A stretch of DNA of 64,000 bases from Pseudoduganella aquatica. Its GTDB lineage: Bacteria; Pseudomonadota; Gammaproteobacteria; Burkholderiales; Burkholderiaceae_D. This document shows, in pieces, positions 18,920 through 30,591 of the stretch (positions are counted from its first letter, which is position 1; every line of letters begins with the position of its first letter). The notes under the pieces were generated by a model that was given only the letters and a program-made list of their open reading frames with translations, had not been told where the DNA came from and searched no databases. A program made the translations under genes and the position numbers. The stretch lies in assembly GCF_009857595.1 (NCBI RefSeq), contig NZ_WWCU01000009.1, forward strand, positions 102,205-166,204. Direction: 5' to 3'.

Positions 18920-19588
18920 TTACACTATGGGATTGGACTTATTTTCCACCGGATTTTTCAATCCGCGGCCCAGCAGGAAGATTTCCGACGATTTATCGCG
19001 GCTGGCCTTGGGCTTTTTCTGCGTCACGGTCTTGAACTCGGCGCGGAATTTCTCGTACACCGAGTTGAAACCCATGTCCTTGAAGCATTTGACCAGCAGC
19101 GCGCCGCCCGGTTTCAGGTGCAGCTGCGAAAATTCGATGGCCAGGTCGATCAAATCCTCCATGCGCGCCGAGTCCGCCGTGGCGATGCCGGACAGATTGG
19201 GCGCCATGTCGGACAGCACCAGGTCGCATTTGCGCCCTTGCAACACTTCGCCCAGCTGCTCCAGGATCTCGATCTCGCGGAAGTCGCCTTGTATAAAATG
19301 CATGTCGGCAATCGGCTCCATGGGCAGCATGTCCAGCCCTATCATGGTGCCGTTGATGCCGCCGCCCTCCTTGCCGGCCAGCTTGCGCCGGACGTACTGG
19401 CCCCAGCTGCCGGGAGTGCAGCCCAGGTCGACGATCACCTGCCCTGGTTTGACCAGATTCTCGTCTTCATCGATCTCCTTGAGCTTGTAAGCGGCGCGGG
19501 CGCGGTAGCCATCTTTCTGCGCTGCTTTCACGTAAGGATCGTTAATATGGTCATGCAACCAGTTTTTGTTTAATTTCTTCTTCTTCAT
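18920..19588 (-). CDS. rlmE: 23S rRNA 2'-O-methyltransferase RlmE
   Basis: RlmE (FtsJ/RrmJ) methylates U2552 of 23S rRNA using S-adenosylmethionine. The protein has 222 residues. The family start is present ([26 protein letters not shown], with the first catalytic Lys). The SAM motif is [12 protein letters not shown], the catalytic Asp is in LSDMAPN, and the second Lys is in LVKCFKD. It lies upstream of ftsH on the same strand, as in E. coli, and is divergent from yhbY across 43 bp, also the E. coli arrangement. Confidence 0.97.
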   Translation of the reverse strand: MKKKKLNKNWLHDHINDPYVKAAQKDGYRARAAYKLKEIDEDENLVKPGQVIVDLGCTPGSWGQYVRRKLAGKEGGGINGTMIGLDMLPMEPIADMHFIQGDFREIEILEQLGEVLQGRKCDLVLSDMAPNLSGIATADSARMEDLIDLAIEFSQLHLKPGGALLVKCFKDMGFNSVYEKFRAEFKTVTQKKPKASRDKSSEIFLLGRGLKNPVENKSNPIV

Positions 19589-19631
19589 TCGCGTAGAATA
19601 CTGCCTTTAGAGAACCACCGAAAATAATATT

Positions 19632-20099
19632 ATGATCAAACTCACTCCCGTTGAACGCGCCGCCCTGCGCGCCGAGGCCCACGGCCTGAAACCTGTCGTC
19701 ATGATAGGCGAAGCGGGCTTGACGCCTGCCGTCATCAAGGAAATCGAACTGGGCCTCGACGCCCACGGCCTGATCAAGGTCCGCGTGTTCGGCGACGACC
19801 GCGAAGCCCGTGCCGGCATGTACGACACCATCTGCGAGGAGCTCAAAGCGGCTCCGGTGCAGCATATCGGCAAACTGCTGGTCCTGTACCGTCCGAAAAA
19901 GGAAGTGGAAAAGGAACGCAGCGGCAAGGTCGGCAAGGGCATGCGCATGGTTACCATCGTGAAACCTAGCGCCAGCGGCACCAAAAAGCCGTCGGTCAGC
20001 AAGGTCTTGCTGAAGGGAAATGAACGCGTTACCGAAGGCGGCACCATCAAACGTGCCAAGGTACGCCAGAAGAGCACCAAGAAGTCGTCGCTGGCTTGA
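19632..20099 (+). CDS. yhbY: CRM-domain ribosome assembly protein YhbY
   Basis: The first 95 residues form a CRM/YhbY RNA-binding domain (LTPVERAALRAEAHGLKPVVMIGEAG, then the IKVRVFGDDREAR strand-helix). Such proteins associate with pre-50S particles. The C-terminal 50 residues are Lys, Ser and Thr rich and probably disordered, which makes this version longer than the roughly 97-residue E. coli protein. The short divergent spacer with rlmE couples two ribosome biogenesis genes. Confidence 0.94.
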   Translation: MIKLTPVERAALRAEAHGLKPVVMIGEAGLTPAVIKEIELGLDAHGLIKVRVFGDDREARAGMYDTICEELKAAPVQHIGKLLVLYRPKKEVEKERSGKVGKGMRMVTIVKPSASGTKKPSVSKVLLKGNERVTEGGTIKRAKVRQKSTKKSSLA

Positions 20100-20105
20100 G
20101 CCGGT

Positions 20106-20195
20106 GTGGCGGGTTACGGTGCTGCCCACCTAACCCGCCCTACAGGCCGCGCTCTGCGTAGGGCGGGTTAGGCGCAAGGCGCCGTAACCCGCCAC
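20106..20195. repeat. Dispersed nested-palindrome repeat, copy A
   Basis: Two nested inverted repeats: outer arms GTGGCGGGTTACGG (20106-20119) and CCGTAACCCGCCAC (20182-20195), inner arms CTAACCCGCCCTAC (20130-20143) and GTAGGGCGGGTTAG (20158-20171). It lies between the convergent yhbY and DUF4149 genes. The same arms recur at 57793-57876. A single transcript in either direction would fold into a large cruciform hairpin. Confidence 0.85.
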
Positions 20196-20210
20196 GCAGC
20201 AAATTTCAAT

Positions 20211-20663
20211 TCACTGCTTTAAGACCAGCCAGCCCGCCAGCAGGCTCTGGATCAGGTAGATGCCGCTCGACACACCGTGCAGCATGCCGAAACGGCTCTT
20301 CATGGCCGACTCCATCACACCCGCCGGCCCCGCCGCGGCGCGCAGCTCGGCCATCATCGGCTGCAGGCCGAAGTGGCTCACCACCGTGCACATCACCATC
20401 AGGACGATAATCGCCAGCACCGTGCGGCGGCGCTGTCCATCCCATTCCGGCGTGCCGCGCCACAGCAACAGCAGCATGGCCAGGCCGCAGCCCAGCGACA
20501 GCATGGCCATGGCGTGGAACATGCTGCCGGCGATGGTGCCGGCCAGCACGCGGTCGCTCAGGGTGGCGAACAGCGTGGGCGCCACCAGGTAGCCCACCGC
20601 CCACAGGCTGCCGGCCCACAGGACGGCTACCAGCAAACGCAGCTTGGGCAGCAAGCTCCGCAT
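20211..20663 (-). CDS. DUF4149 family membrane protein
   Basis: The 150-residue protein has four hydrophobic segments and the family's N-terminal pattern (LVAVLWAGSLWAVGYLVAPTLF). Function is unknown. Its ATG shares one base with the greA stop codon (TGATG), so it is translationally coupled to greA, an arrangement frequent in Burkholderiales. Confidence 0.9.
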   Translation of the reverse strand: MRSLLPKLRLLVAVLWAGSLWAVGYLVAPTLFATLSDRVLAGTIAGSMFHAMAMLSLGCGLAMLLLLWRGTPEWDGQRRRTVLAIIVLMVMCTVVSHFGLQPMMAELRAAAGPAGVMESAMKSRFGMLHGVSSGIYLIQSLLAGWLVLKQ

Positions 20664-21139
20664 CAGATGTAGCGCACTTCCAGGATTTCGTATTCGCGCG
20701 GGCCGGACGGCGCCTGCACTTCCACCACGTCGCCGGCCGACTTGCCGATCAGCGCGCGGGCGATCGGCGAGGTCACCGACACTTTGCTCAGTTTCAGGTC
20801 GGCTTCATCCAGGCCGACGATCTGGTAGGTCACCTTGGCGCCCGATTCCAGGTCTTCCAGGTCCACGGTCGACGCGAACACCACGCGGCCTTCCGCGTCC
20901 AGCTGGGTAGGATCGATGATCTGCGCTGCGCTCAGCTTGCCTTCCAGTTCCGCGATGCGGCCTTCCACGAACGCCTGGCGCTCCTTGGCGGCATCATACT
21001 CGGCGTTTTCGGACAGGTCGCCATGCGAACGCGCTTCGGCGATCGCGTCGATCACGATGCGGCGCTCCTTGGTCTTCAACTGGTGCAGCTCCTCCTTCAG
21101 GAGTTCTGCGCCGAATTTGGTCAATGGAACTGAAGTCAT
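20663..21139 (-). CDS. greA: Transcript cleavage factor GreA
   Basis: GreA reactivates backtracked RNA polymerase by stimulating RNA cleavage in the secondary channel. The 158 residues match the standard length. The N-terminal coiled coil carries the acidic tip ([20 protein letters not shown], with the D and E residues that hold the metal). The C-terminal FKBP-like domain contains [17 protein letters not shown]. It follows carB after a hairpin, a common order in Betaproteobacteria. Confidence 0.97.
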   Translation of the reverse strand: MTSVPLTKFGAELLKEELHQLKTKERRIVIDAIAEARSHGDLSENAEYDAAKERQAFVEGRIAELEGKLSAAQIIDPTQLDAEGRVVFASTVDLEDLESGAKVTYQIVGLDEADLKLSKVSVTSPIARALIGKSAGDVVEVQAPSGPREYEILEVRYI

Positions 21140-21158
21140 ATTTGTCTCTCTAGGTTAC

Positions 21159-21201
21159 GAAAAGCACAGAGCCCGCGCCATGCATCGGCGCGGGCTCTGT
21201 G
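21159..21201 (-). terminator. Strong hairpin between carB and greA
   Basis: A perfect 15-bp stem (CACAGAGCCCGCGCC with its complement) and 7-base loop is followed on the minus strand by CTTTTC. The T tract is short, so termination may be partial and greA may receive read-through from carAB. Confidence 0.75.
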
Positions 21202-21235
21202 TCAGCGATTTGGATTGCGTATCGCTTAAAGGAGC

Positions 21236-24454
<3,219 letters not shown>

Positions 24455-24458
24455 CTTA

Positions 24459-25619
24459 TTATTTCTCCACCGCTGCCATCATCGAGATGAAGCGGTCAAA
24501 CAGGTAGGCGACGTCGGTAGGACCAGGCGATGCTTCAGGGTGGCCCTGGAAGCAGAAGGCCGGGGTGTCGGTGCGGGCGAAGCCCTGCAGCGAACCGTCG
24601 AACAGCGATTTGTGGGTGACGCGGCAGTTGGCCGGCAGCGTGTCCGCATCGACGGCGAAACCGTGGTTCTGCGAGGTGATCAGCACTTGCTTGCTGTCCA
24701 GGTCCTGCACCGGGTGGTTGGCGCCGTGGTGGCCGAACTTCATTTTCAGCGTCTTGGCGCCGGAGGCCAGCGCCATGATCTGGTGGCCCAGGCAGATGCC
24801 GAACACCGGCAGCTTTTTCGCCATGAAGACCTTGGTGGCCGCAATCGCGTAATCGCATGGCTCAGGGTCGCCGGGGCCGTTCGACAGGAACACGCCGTCC
24901 GGGTTCAGGGCCAGCACTTCTTCAGCGCTGGTCTGGGCCGGCACCACGGTCACTTTACAGCCGCGCGAGGTCAGCATGCGCAGGATGTTGCGCTTCACGC
25001 CGAAGTCGTAGGCCACCACGTGGAATTTCGGATCAGTCAGTTTGGCATAGCCTTCGCCCAGCGTCCATTCGGCTTCGGTCCACTCGTAGGCGGCTTTCAC
25101 CGTCACCACCTTGGCCAGGTCCATGCCCGACAGGCCAGGGAAGGAGCGGGCCAGTTCCAGCGCCTGTTCGACCGACGGTTCCTTGCCTTGCGTGCCGGTC
25201 AGGATGGCGCCGCCCTGCGCGCCTTTTTCGCGCAGGATGCGGGTCAGCTTGCGCGTGTCGATGCCTGCGATGGCGACGATGTTCTCGGCCTTCAGGTAAT
25301 CGGAGAGGGATTGGGTGGAGCGGAAATTCGAGGCCAGCAGCGGCAGGTCGCGGATCACGAGGCCTGCGGCGTGGACTTTGGTGGATTCGACGTCTTCAGG
25401 ATTGACGCCATAGTTGCCGATGTGGGGATACGTCAGGGTGACGATCTGGCGGCAGTAGCTGGGGTCGGTCAGGATTTCCTGGTAACCGGTCATGGAAGTA
25501 TTGAAAACTACTTCGCCTGTCGTGTGGCCGACGGCACCGATGGAAAAACCTTTGAAAATAGTTCCGTCAGCAAGAGCCAGGATGGCTGGGACGGCAGGGC
25601 CAGAAAAAAATGGCGGCAA
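24459..25619 (-). CDS. carA: Carbamoyl-phosphate synthase small subunit CarA
   Basis: CarA is the glutaminase that supplies ammonia to CarB. There is no ATG at the family's start. A TTG sits six bases after AGGAG and gives 386 residues ([20 protein letters not shown]); a TTG two codons earlier abuts the AGGAG and is less likely. The N-terminal CPSase_sm_chain domain is followed by a class I glutamine amidotransferase with the nucleophile Cys in [12 protein letters not shown] and the His/Glu pair in [10 protein letters not shown]. The AGGAG-TTG spacing supports TTG initiation, which is unusual for this gene. Confidence 0.96.
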   Translation of the reverse strand: MPPFFSGPAVPAILALADGTIFKGFSIGAVGHTTGEVVFNTSMTGYQEILTDPSYCRQIVTLTYPHIGNYGVNPEDVESTKVHAAGLVIRDLPLLASNFRSTQSLSDYLKAENIVAIAGIDTRKLTRILREKGAQGGAILTGTQGKEPSVEQALELARSFPGLSGMDLAKVVTVKAAYEWTEAEWTLGEGYAKLTDPKFHVVAYDFGVKRNILRMLTSRGCKVTVVPAQTSAEEVLALNPDGVFLSNGPGDPEPCDYAIAATKVFMAKKLPVFGICLGHQIMALASGAKTLKMKFGHHGANHPVQDLDSKQVLITSQNHGFAVDADTLPANCRVTHKSLFDGSLQGFARTDTPAFCFQGHPEASPGPTDVAYLFDRFISMMAAVEK

Positions 25620-25761
25620 GGGCAACTCCTGATAAAGTTACCGTAGCTGCGCCACGTCAGACGACCGCACAATCCCGGGCTGTTCGCCGGGTTTGCAAGT
25701 CAGATTGATGATGGATGAGTGGTAGTCGCTACGGCAGATGTGAGATTGGCTAAACCTTTGA

Positions 25762-25790
25762 ATTATAACCCAAAGATCGCCATTCGGCAA
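25762..25790 (-). promoter_or_regulatory. Sigma-70 promoter of carAB
   Basis: On the minus strand -35 TTGCCG and a perfect -10 TATAAT are separated by exactly 17 bp. Transcription would begin near 25755 and leave a leader of about 135 bases before carA. The leader contains a small hairpin (CCCGG / CCGGG around 25670-25690). Confidence 0.82.
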
Positions 25791-25865
25791 TGCCGTCCGG
25801 CAGTTGTCCGGCCACTATTTGCGCCAGATCCAAACGCCCCGCCGCCGCCCCGCTAGACTGGGCTG

Positions 25866-27041
25866 ATGCCCGCCATCACCCTGCCCCTTCCGCCCGAGAC
25901 CTACGACGCGCCCTGGAAAGGCGCACTGGCCGCTTATTTCCCGGAGTTCATGGCGTTCTACTTTCCGGACATGTGGGAGGCCATCGACTGGTCGCAGCCA
26001 CCGGCCTTTCTGGACAAGGAATTGCGCCAGGTAGCGGGCGACGCCGCGCTGGGCACGCGCCTGGCCGATCACCTGGTGCAGATCCACACGCGGACTGGCC
26101 GCAAGCGGTGGATGCTGATCCATATCGAAGTGCAGGCCCAGCGCGACGCCAGCCTGCCGGAGCGCATGTATATCTACCAGTACCGCATCTACGACCGCTT
26201 CCGGCACCCGGTCGCCTGCCTGGTGGTACTGGCCGACCGCAGCGGCAGTTGGCGGCCTGCCGGCTACCGCTACCGGTGGTGCGGCTGCGGCGTGCACCTG
26301 GCGTTCCGCAGTGTGAAGCTGCTGGACTATGCCACGCGCATCAACGAACTGCTGGCGCAGGACAACCCGTTCGCGCTGCTGACTGCAGCGCATCTGCTCA
26401 CGCAGCAAACCCGTGGCCAGCCGCAGCAGCGCCACGCCGCCAAATGGAAGCTCGCACGCTTGCTGTTCGCGCGTGACTGGGAGCGGCAACGTGTCATAAA
26501 CTTATTTCATGTCATAGACTGGATCATGCGCCTGCCAGAGGAGCTGGAGGACCAGTTATGGCAGGACATTATCGATCTGGAAGGGAGGCATGCCATGGAT
26601 ACCTACGTCCCGCGCGGCGCACGCGTAGCAATGATGCGAGAACTGAACGCGGCGCGCGAAAAGGCGCAGAGAGAGGGGTGGCTGGAAGGGCAGCAAAAAG
26701 GCTGGGCGGATGGGCAAGCACAAGGCCGCCAGCAAGGGCTTTTTGATGGGCTACTCGAAGGCCGGCAGGAGGGCCGTCGAGAAGGCCGTCGAGAAGGCCG
26801 TCGAGAGGGCCGTCAAGAGGGCCGTCAAGAGGGGCGTCAAGAGGGGCGCCAGGAAGGCTTGGCCGATGGGTTGCGAATGGGGCAGGCGGCATTGCTCGTC
26901 AGGCTGCTGACCAAGCGCTTCGGCGAACTACCGACGGATGTGGAAACGCAAATAGGCGGAGCGGACTTGGGCCAACTGCAGGCATGGGCCGAGGCGGCGC
27001 TGGAGGCGCGCACGCTGGACGAGGTCATGCCGCGCCACTGA
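25866..27041 (+). CDS. Rpn/PD-(D/E)XK-type nuclease-like protein with coding repeat and DUF4351-like tail
   Basis: Residues 1-200 resemble the Rpn/YhgA-like transposase-derived nuclease fold: an early FPEFMAFYFPDMWEAIDW motif, an acidic residue in RLADHLVQI, and E88-x-Q90 in WMLIHIEVQAQ, the usual E-x-Q active-site variant. A helical middle follows, then a Gly-rich stretch built on EGRR/EGRQ units. The C-terminal 55 residues resemble the DUF4351 domain (LLVRLLTKRFGELP, then LGQLQAWAEAAL). Such proteins are common in cyanobacteria and some proteobacteria, and function is mostly inferred as DNA cleavage or recombination promotion. It is divergent from carA and shows no toxin-antitoxin partner. 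Confidence 0.82.
   Translation: MPAITLPLPPETYDAPWKGALAAYFPEFMAFYFPDMWEAIDWSQPPAFLDKELRQVAGDAALGTRLADHLVQIHTRTGRKRWMLIHIEVQAQRDASLPERMYIYQYRIYDRFRHPVACLVVLADRSGSWRPAGYRYRWCGCGVHLAFRSVKLLDYATRINELLAQDNPFALLTAAHLLTQQTRGQPQQRHAAKWKLARLLFARDWERQRVINLFHVIDWIMRLPEELEDQLWQDIIDLEGRHAMDTYVPRGARVAMMRELNAAREKAQREGWLEGQQKGWADGQAQGRQQGLFDGLLEGRQEGRREGRREGRREGRQEGRQEGRQEGRQEGLADGLRMGQAALLVRLLTKRFGELPTDVETQIGGADLGQLQAWAEAALEARTLDEVMPRH
26757..26852 (+). repeat. Eight in-frame 12-bp tandem repeats
   Basis: Eight imperfect copies of a GAAGGCCGTCGA-like unit encode EGRQ/EGRR. The central copies are identical or nearly so, while the outer ones drift (GAGGGGCGCCAG). Because the unit is a multiple of three, copy-number change would alter linker length without a frameshift. 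Less regular EGxxxGxx units extend about 80 bases upstream of the array. Confidence 0.9.
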
Positions 27042-27118
27042 GCACCGCACCGCCACCTCCGGCCACGCCCTGTCCCGGCTTCGCCGACCTTGGACCGCCA
27101 GCCCCTGCCCTGATACGC

Positions 27119-27523
27119 TTAGCCCAGGGCGGCGATGCCCACCTTGGCCACTTGCGCGTCTTCGTTCGACTTGACGCCGGAAACGCCCACCGCGCCCACC
27201 ACGTGGCCGTCCACGATCACCGGCACGCCGCCTTCCAGCATACCTTCCATTTCCGGCGCGCTCAGGAAGGATACGCGGCCGTTGTTGATCATTTCCTCGT
27301 ACACGCGCGATTCGCGGCGGCCCAGCGCGGCCACGCGCGCCTTTTTCGGGGCGATGTGCGACGAGATCGGCGCAGCGCCGTCCAGGCGCTGGAACCACAG
27401 CGCATGGCCGCCGTCATCCACGATGGAGATCGACACCGCCCACTTGTTGGCCACGGCCTCCGCTTCCGCAGCGGCAGCGATCTTTTTCACGTCTTCGATG
27501 GTCAGTACTGGTTTGGTTTGCAT
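27119..27523 (-). CDS. GlcG/HbpS family (DUF336) protein
   Basis: The 134-residue protein matches the family throughout: the N-terminal helix LTIEDVKKIAAAAEAEA, VSISIVDDGGHALWFQRLDGA, and the Gly-rich strand GGVPVIVDGHVVGAVGVSG. Members include GlcG of glycolate operons and the haem-binding HbpS; the true ligand of most is unknown. It has no signal peptide, so a cytosolic role is likely. It lies 16 bp downstream of the patatin-like gene on the same strand. Confidence 0.92.
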   Translation of the reverse strand: MQTKPVLTIEDVKKIAAAAEAEAVANKWAVSISIVDDGGHALWFQRLDGAAPISSHIAPKKARVAALGRRESRVYEEMINNGRVSFLSAPEMEGMLEGGVPVIVDGHVVGAVGVSGVKSNEDAQVAKVGIAALG

Positions 27524-27556
27524 GGAACGTCCCGATAAGTATATTTAAAAACAAGC

Positions 27557-28540
27557 TCACTGCTCGCGCATGGCTTTCAGTTTCTGCTTCAGCTGCGCCA
27601 TGATGGCGTTGGTGGCGCGCTCCCCGGCCTGGATGGCCTTGTTGCGGTTGCCAAAATCATTGCCCGCCATGCGGCCCAGCGGCGGCTGGATCACGATGTC
27701 GGCGTCCTTCAGTTCATACTGGTTGATGCGCTGGCCCATGATGCTGAAGGTCTGCAAAATCACCTCCAGCGAGCTGATCGCCGCCTGGGAATCGGTCTGG
27801 GTGGAGATATTGACGGCAATAATGAAGTCGGCGCCCATTTCGCGCGCGAAGCGCACCGGCACCGGCGCCACCAGGCCGCCGTCGACATAAGTATGGCTGC
27901 CGATCACCACCGGCTGGAACACGCCGGGAACGGACGAGCTGGCGCGCACCGCCATGCCGGTATTACCGCGCTGGAACAGGATGGGCTGGCCGTTTTTCAG
28001 GTCGGCCGCCACCGCGCCGAAAGGAATCTTGAGTTTTTCCATGGGGCGGTTGTGCACCGCCTTGTTGACGTAAGCCTGCAGGGCCTCGCCCTTCAGCACA
28101 CCGGACGACTTGCCGAACAGCGGCATGGCCCAGTCCGAAATGGCGGCCTCGTCCATTTCATAGGCCATTTTCTGCAGCGCCACGCCGGAATTGCCGGCCG
28201 CATACAGCGCGCCGACCACGCTGCCCGCGCTGGTGCCCACCACCACGTCCGGCACAATGCCTTGCGCCTCCAGCGCCTTGATCACGCCGATATGGGCGAA
28301 GCCGCGCGCAGCGCCGCCGCCCAGGGCCAGGCCGATCTTGACTTTACGTTGAGGCGCGGCAGGCGCGACGGCAGCCGCCGGCGGCGCCAGCGGATTGGCG
28401 GGCACGGCGGCAGGCGTGGTTACGGTGGCGGCCGGCGTGGCGGCCACCACGGGCGGGGCCACCGGCGCCAGCGGCGTGGATGCGCAGCCGGCCAGCGCAG
28501 CGGCAGCCAGGACGGAAGCGAGGGTACGTTTCAGGGACAT
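27557..28540 (-). CDS. Patatin-like phospholipase lipoprotein (RssA/NTE type)
   Basis: Starting at MSLKRTLASV the protein has 327 residues and a lipoprotein signal ending in the lipobox LAGC. A Pro/Ala/Val-rich linker follows. The patatin domain has the oxyanion hole GGGAARGFAHIGV, the nucleophile Ser in VVGTSAGSVVG and the catalytic Asp in VDGGLVAPVPV, so lipid hydrolysis is expected at the inner face of the outer membrane or the periplasmic side of the inner membrane. Longer in-frame starts would destroy the signal sequence. It follows phoR by 70 bp on the same strand, so Pho control is possible but unproven. Confidence 0.93.
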   Translation of the reverse strand: MSLKRTLASVLAAAALAGCASTPLAPVAPPVVAATPAATVTTPAAVPANPLAPPAAAVAPAAPQRKVKIGLALGGGAARGFAHIGVIKALEAQGIVPDVVVGTSAGSVVGALYAAGNSGVALQKMAYEMDEAAISDWAMPLFGKSSGVLKGEALQAYVNKAVHNRPMEKLKIPFGAVAADLKNGQPILFQRGNTGMAVRASSSVPGVFQPVVIGSHTYVDGGLVAPVPVRFAREMGADFIIAVNISTQTDSQAAISSLEVILQTFSIMGQRINQYELKDADIVIQPPLGRMAGNDFGNRNKAIQAGERATNAIMAQLKQKLKAMREQ

Positions 28541-28610
28541 GTATTTACTATCTGCACAGTTAAAGCGGGCAGATTGTAACGCAAGCCGGCCCCGGCCCTG
28601 CAATTCCGGT

Positions 28611-29888
28611 TCAAATCTTGGGCAGGCACACCGTAAAACTGCTGCCCTTGCCGGCCTCGGACTTGATGGACAGATTGCCGCCGTGCCGCAGCAGCACGTG
28701 CTTGACGATGGCCAGGCCCAGCCCCGTGCCCTGGGTTTCACGCGAGCGGCTCTTATCGACCCGGTAGAAGCGCTCGGTCAGCCGCGAGATATGCTCCGGG
28801 CTGATGCCGATGCCGGTATCCTCGACCACGAACTTGGCGCCCTTCTCGCTGTCGCTCCAGCTCAGGCGTATGCTGCCGCCGGCCGGGGTGTAGCGCACCG
28901 CGTTCGAGGCCAGGTTGCCGAAGGCGCTGTGCAGCTCGTCGTAATTGCCCTGCACCGCCACGTCCTCCATCTCCAGCGAGATCTCGTGCTTGCCGGACGA
29001 CAGCGCGCGCGCGTCGCGCAGCACCTGCTCAAGCAAGGTGCGGGTGTCGATCTTTTCCGGCCGCAGCGGATGATCCACCGACTCCAGGCGCGACAGCGTC
29101 AGCATGTCCTCGATCAAATGCTGCATGCGGTGGCCCTGCTCCGTCATCAGCTTCAAATGCGCCATGCGGGTGGCTGCATCGAGGTCCTCGGACGCGGCGA
29201 TCTCCAGGAAGCCCACGATCACCGTCAGCGGCGTGCGCAGCTCGTGCGAGGCGTTGGCGATGAAGTCGCGCCGCATCATCTCGGTGCGCTCGGTTTCCGT
29301 CACGTCGTGCGTGACCAGGATCTGGCGCCGGTTCTCGAAGGGAATGATGTGCACGATCAGCTTGCGCTCGCGGAACGACAGCGTCAGCGGCTGGTCGTAG
29401 CGGCCCAGGATGATGTAATCCATGAATTCCGGGCTGCGTATCAGATTGGTGACGCGCATGCCCTTGTCGCGGTCGTTGCGCAGGCCCAGATGCGCCTCGG
29501 CGGCCGGATTGCACCACTCCAGGAACAGCACGTCGTCCATGATGACCACGCCGTCCGGCAGCAGATGCATGGCCTGGCGGAAACGCGCCAGCCATTCGGT
29601 CAGTTCGGCCTGGTTTTTCTCGTCGTCGCGCCGCAGGCGGTACAGGCGCGAGAAGATACCTGTCCACGCGCCCCAGCCGTCCGGCAGCTTGGCGCTTTGC
29701 GGATCGTCCAGCCAGTCGCTCAGCTGGTAGAGATAATTCAGCTGCGCGAACACCATCGCGCCCATCATGATGACGGCCACGATCAGCGCCGGCGTGGCGC
29801 CGAACAGCCACCACAGGATGGCCACGCCCGCCAGGATCAGCCCCATGCGCAGCGCCGCCGGCACCCAGAACACCAGTTTGGGATTCAT
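28611..29888 (-). CDS. phoR: Phosphate regulon sensor kinase PhoR
   Basis: The 425-residue kinase has two N-terminal membrane segments with almost no periplasmic loop, a linker, and a PAS domain (LLPDGVVIMDDVLFLEWCNPAAE). The HisKA box has the phosphoacceptor in FIANASHELRTPLTV. The HATPase has NLASNAVRYTPAG, DTGIGISPEHI and GTGLGLAIVKHVL. It phosphorylates PhoB when phosphate is scarce, under control of PhoU and the Pst transporter. It starts 4 bp after the phoB stop. Confidence 0.97.
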   Translation of the reverse strand: MNPKLVFWVPAALRMGLILAGVAILWWLFGATPALIVAVIMMGAMVFAQLNYLYQLSDWLDDPQSAKLPDGWGAWTGIFSRLYRLRRDDEKNQAELTEWLARFRQAMHLLPDGVVIMDDVLFLEWCNPAAEAHLGLRNDRDKGMRVTNLIRSPEFMDYIILGRYDQPLTLSFRERKLIVHIIPFENRRQILVTHDVTETERTEMMRRDFIANASHELRTPLTVIVGFLEIAASEDLDAATRMAHLKLMTEQGHRMQHLIEDMLTLSRLESVDHPLRPEKIDTRTLLEQVLRDARALSSGKHEISLEMEDVAVQGNYDELHSAFGNLASNAVRYTPAGGSIRLSWSDSEKGAKFVVEDTGIGISPEHISRLTERFYRVDKSRSRETQGTGLGLAIVKHVLLRHGGNLSIKSEAGKGSSFTVCLPKI

Positions 29889-29892
29889 GGGC

Positions 29893-30582
29893 TTACTTTT
29901 CCGACAGCATATAGCCGACGCTGCGTACCGTCCGGATCAGGTGCTCGGCCTCTTTCAAGGCCTTGCGCAGGCGCAGCACGTGCACGTCCACGGTGCGCTC
30001 CTCGATCACCACGTGGTCGCCCCACACCTTGTCGAGCAGCTGGCTGCGCGAGAACACGCGCTCGGGGTGGGCCATGAAGAATTTCAGCAGCTTGTACTCG
30101 GCGTGGCCGATGTCGATCTTCTGCTCGTTCATCAGCACGGTGCAGCTGACCGGGTCCAGCGTCACGCCGCCCACGTTCATGGCCGCCTGCGCATGCTCCG
30201 GGCTCTTGCGGCGCAGCAGCGCCTTGGCGCGCGCCAGCAGCTCGCGCGGCGAGAACGGCTTGGTGATGTAGTCGTCGGCGCCGCTGTTCAGGCCGGCCAG
30301 CTTGTCTTCTTCCATGCTCTTGGCGGTGAGCATGATGATGGGGATGTCCTGGAACTGGCGGTCCGAACGGATGCGCGACAGCAGGCGCAAGCCGGTCTGG
30401 TCGGGCAGCATCCAGTCCAGCAGCAGCAGTTGCGGCGTGCGCCGGGTGATGAAGTCCCAGGCGTCGGCCACGGTGGAGACCGAACACACATTCCAGCCCG
30501 CGTCGCGCAGCGAAAAGCTGACCAGCTCGACGATCGCGGGCTCGTCCTCCACTATCAATACAGTCGTTTTATCAGATGCCAT
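29893..30582 (-). CDS. phoB: Phosphate regulon response regulator PhoB
   Basis: The 229-residue OmpR-type regulator has a receiver (EDEPAIVELV, phosphoacceptor Asp in LLLDWMLPD, Lys in ITKPFSPREL) and a winged helix DNA-binding domain (EYKLLKFFMAHPERVFSRSQ, then VHVLRLRKAL). It binds Pho boxes such as the ones found here upstream of pstS and ppk1. It lies 9 bp downstream of phoU. Confidence 0.98.
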   Translation of the reverse strand: MASDKTTVLIVEDEPAIVELVSFSLRDAGWNVCSVSTVADAWDFITRRTPQLLLLDWMLPDQTGLRLLSRIRSDRQFQDIPIIMLTAKSMEEDKLAGLNSGADDYITKPFSPRELLARAKALLRRKSPEHAQAAMNVGGVTLDPVSCTVLMNEQKIDIGHAEYKLLKFFMAHPERVFSRSQLLDKVWGDHVVIEERTVDVHVLRLRKALKEAEHLIRTVRSVGYMLSEK

Positions 30583-30591
30583 GGTGCCGCT

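Noticed and set aside
26757..26852. CRISPR-like array
   Set aside because: Units are 12 bp, contiguous, without spacers, and in frame with a protein; it is a coding tandem repeat.
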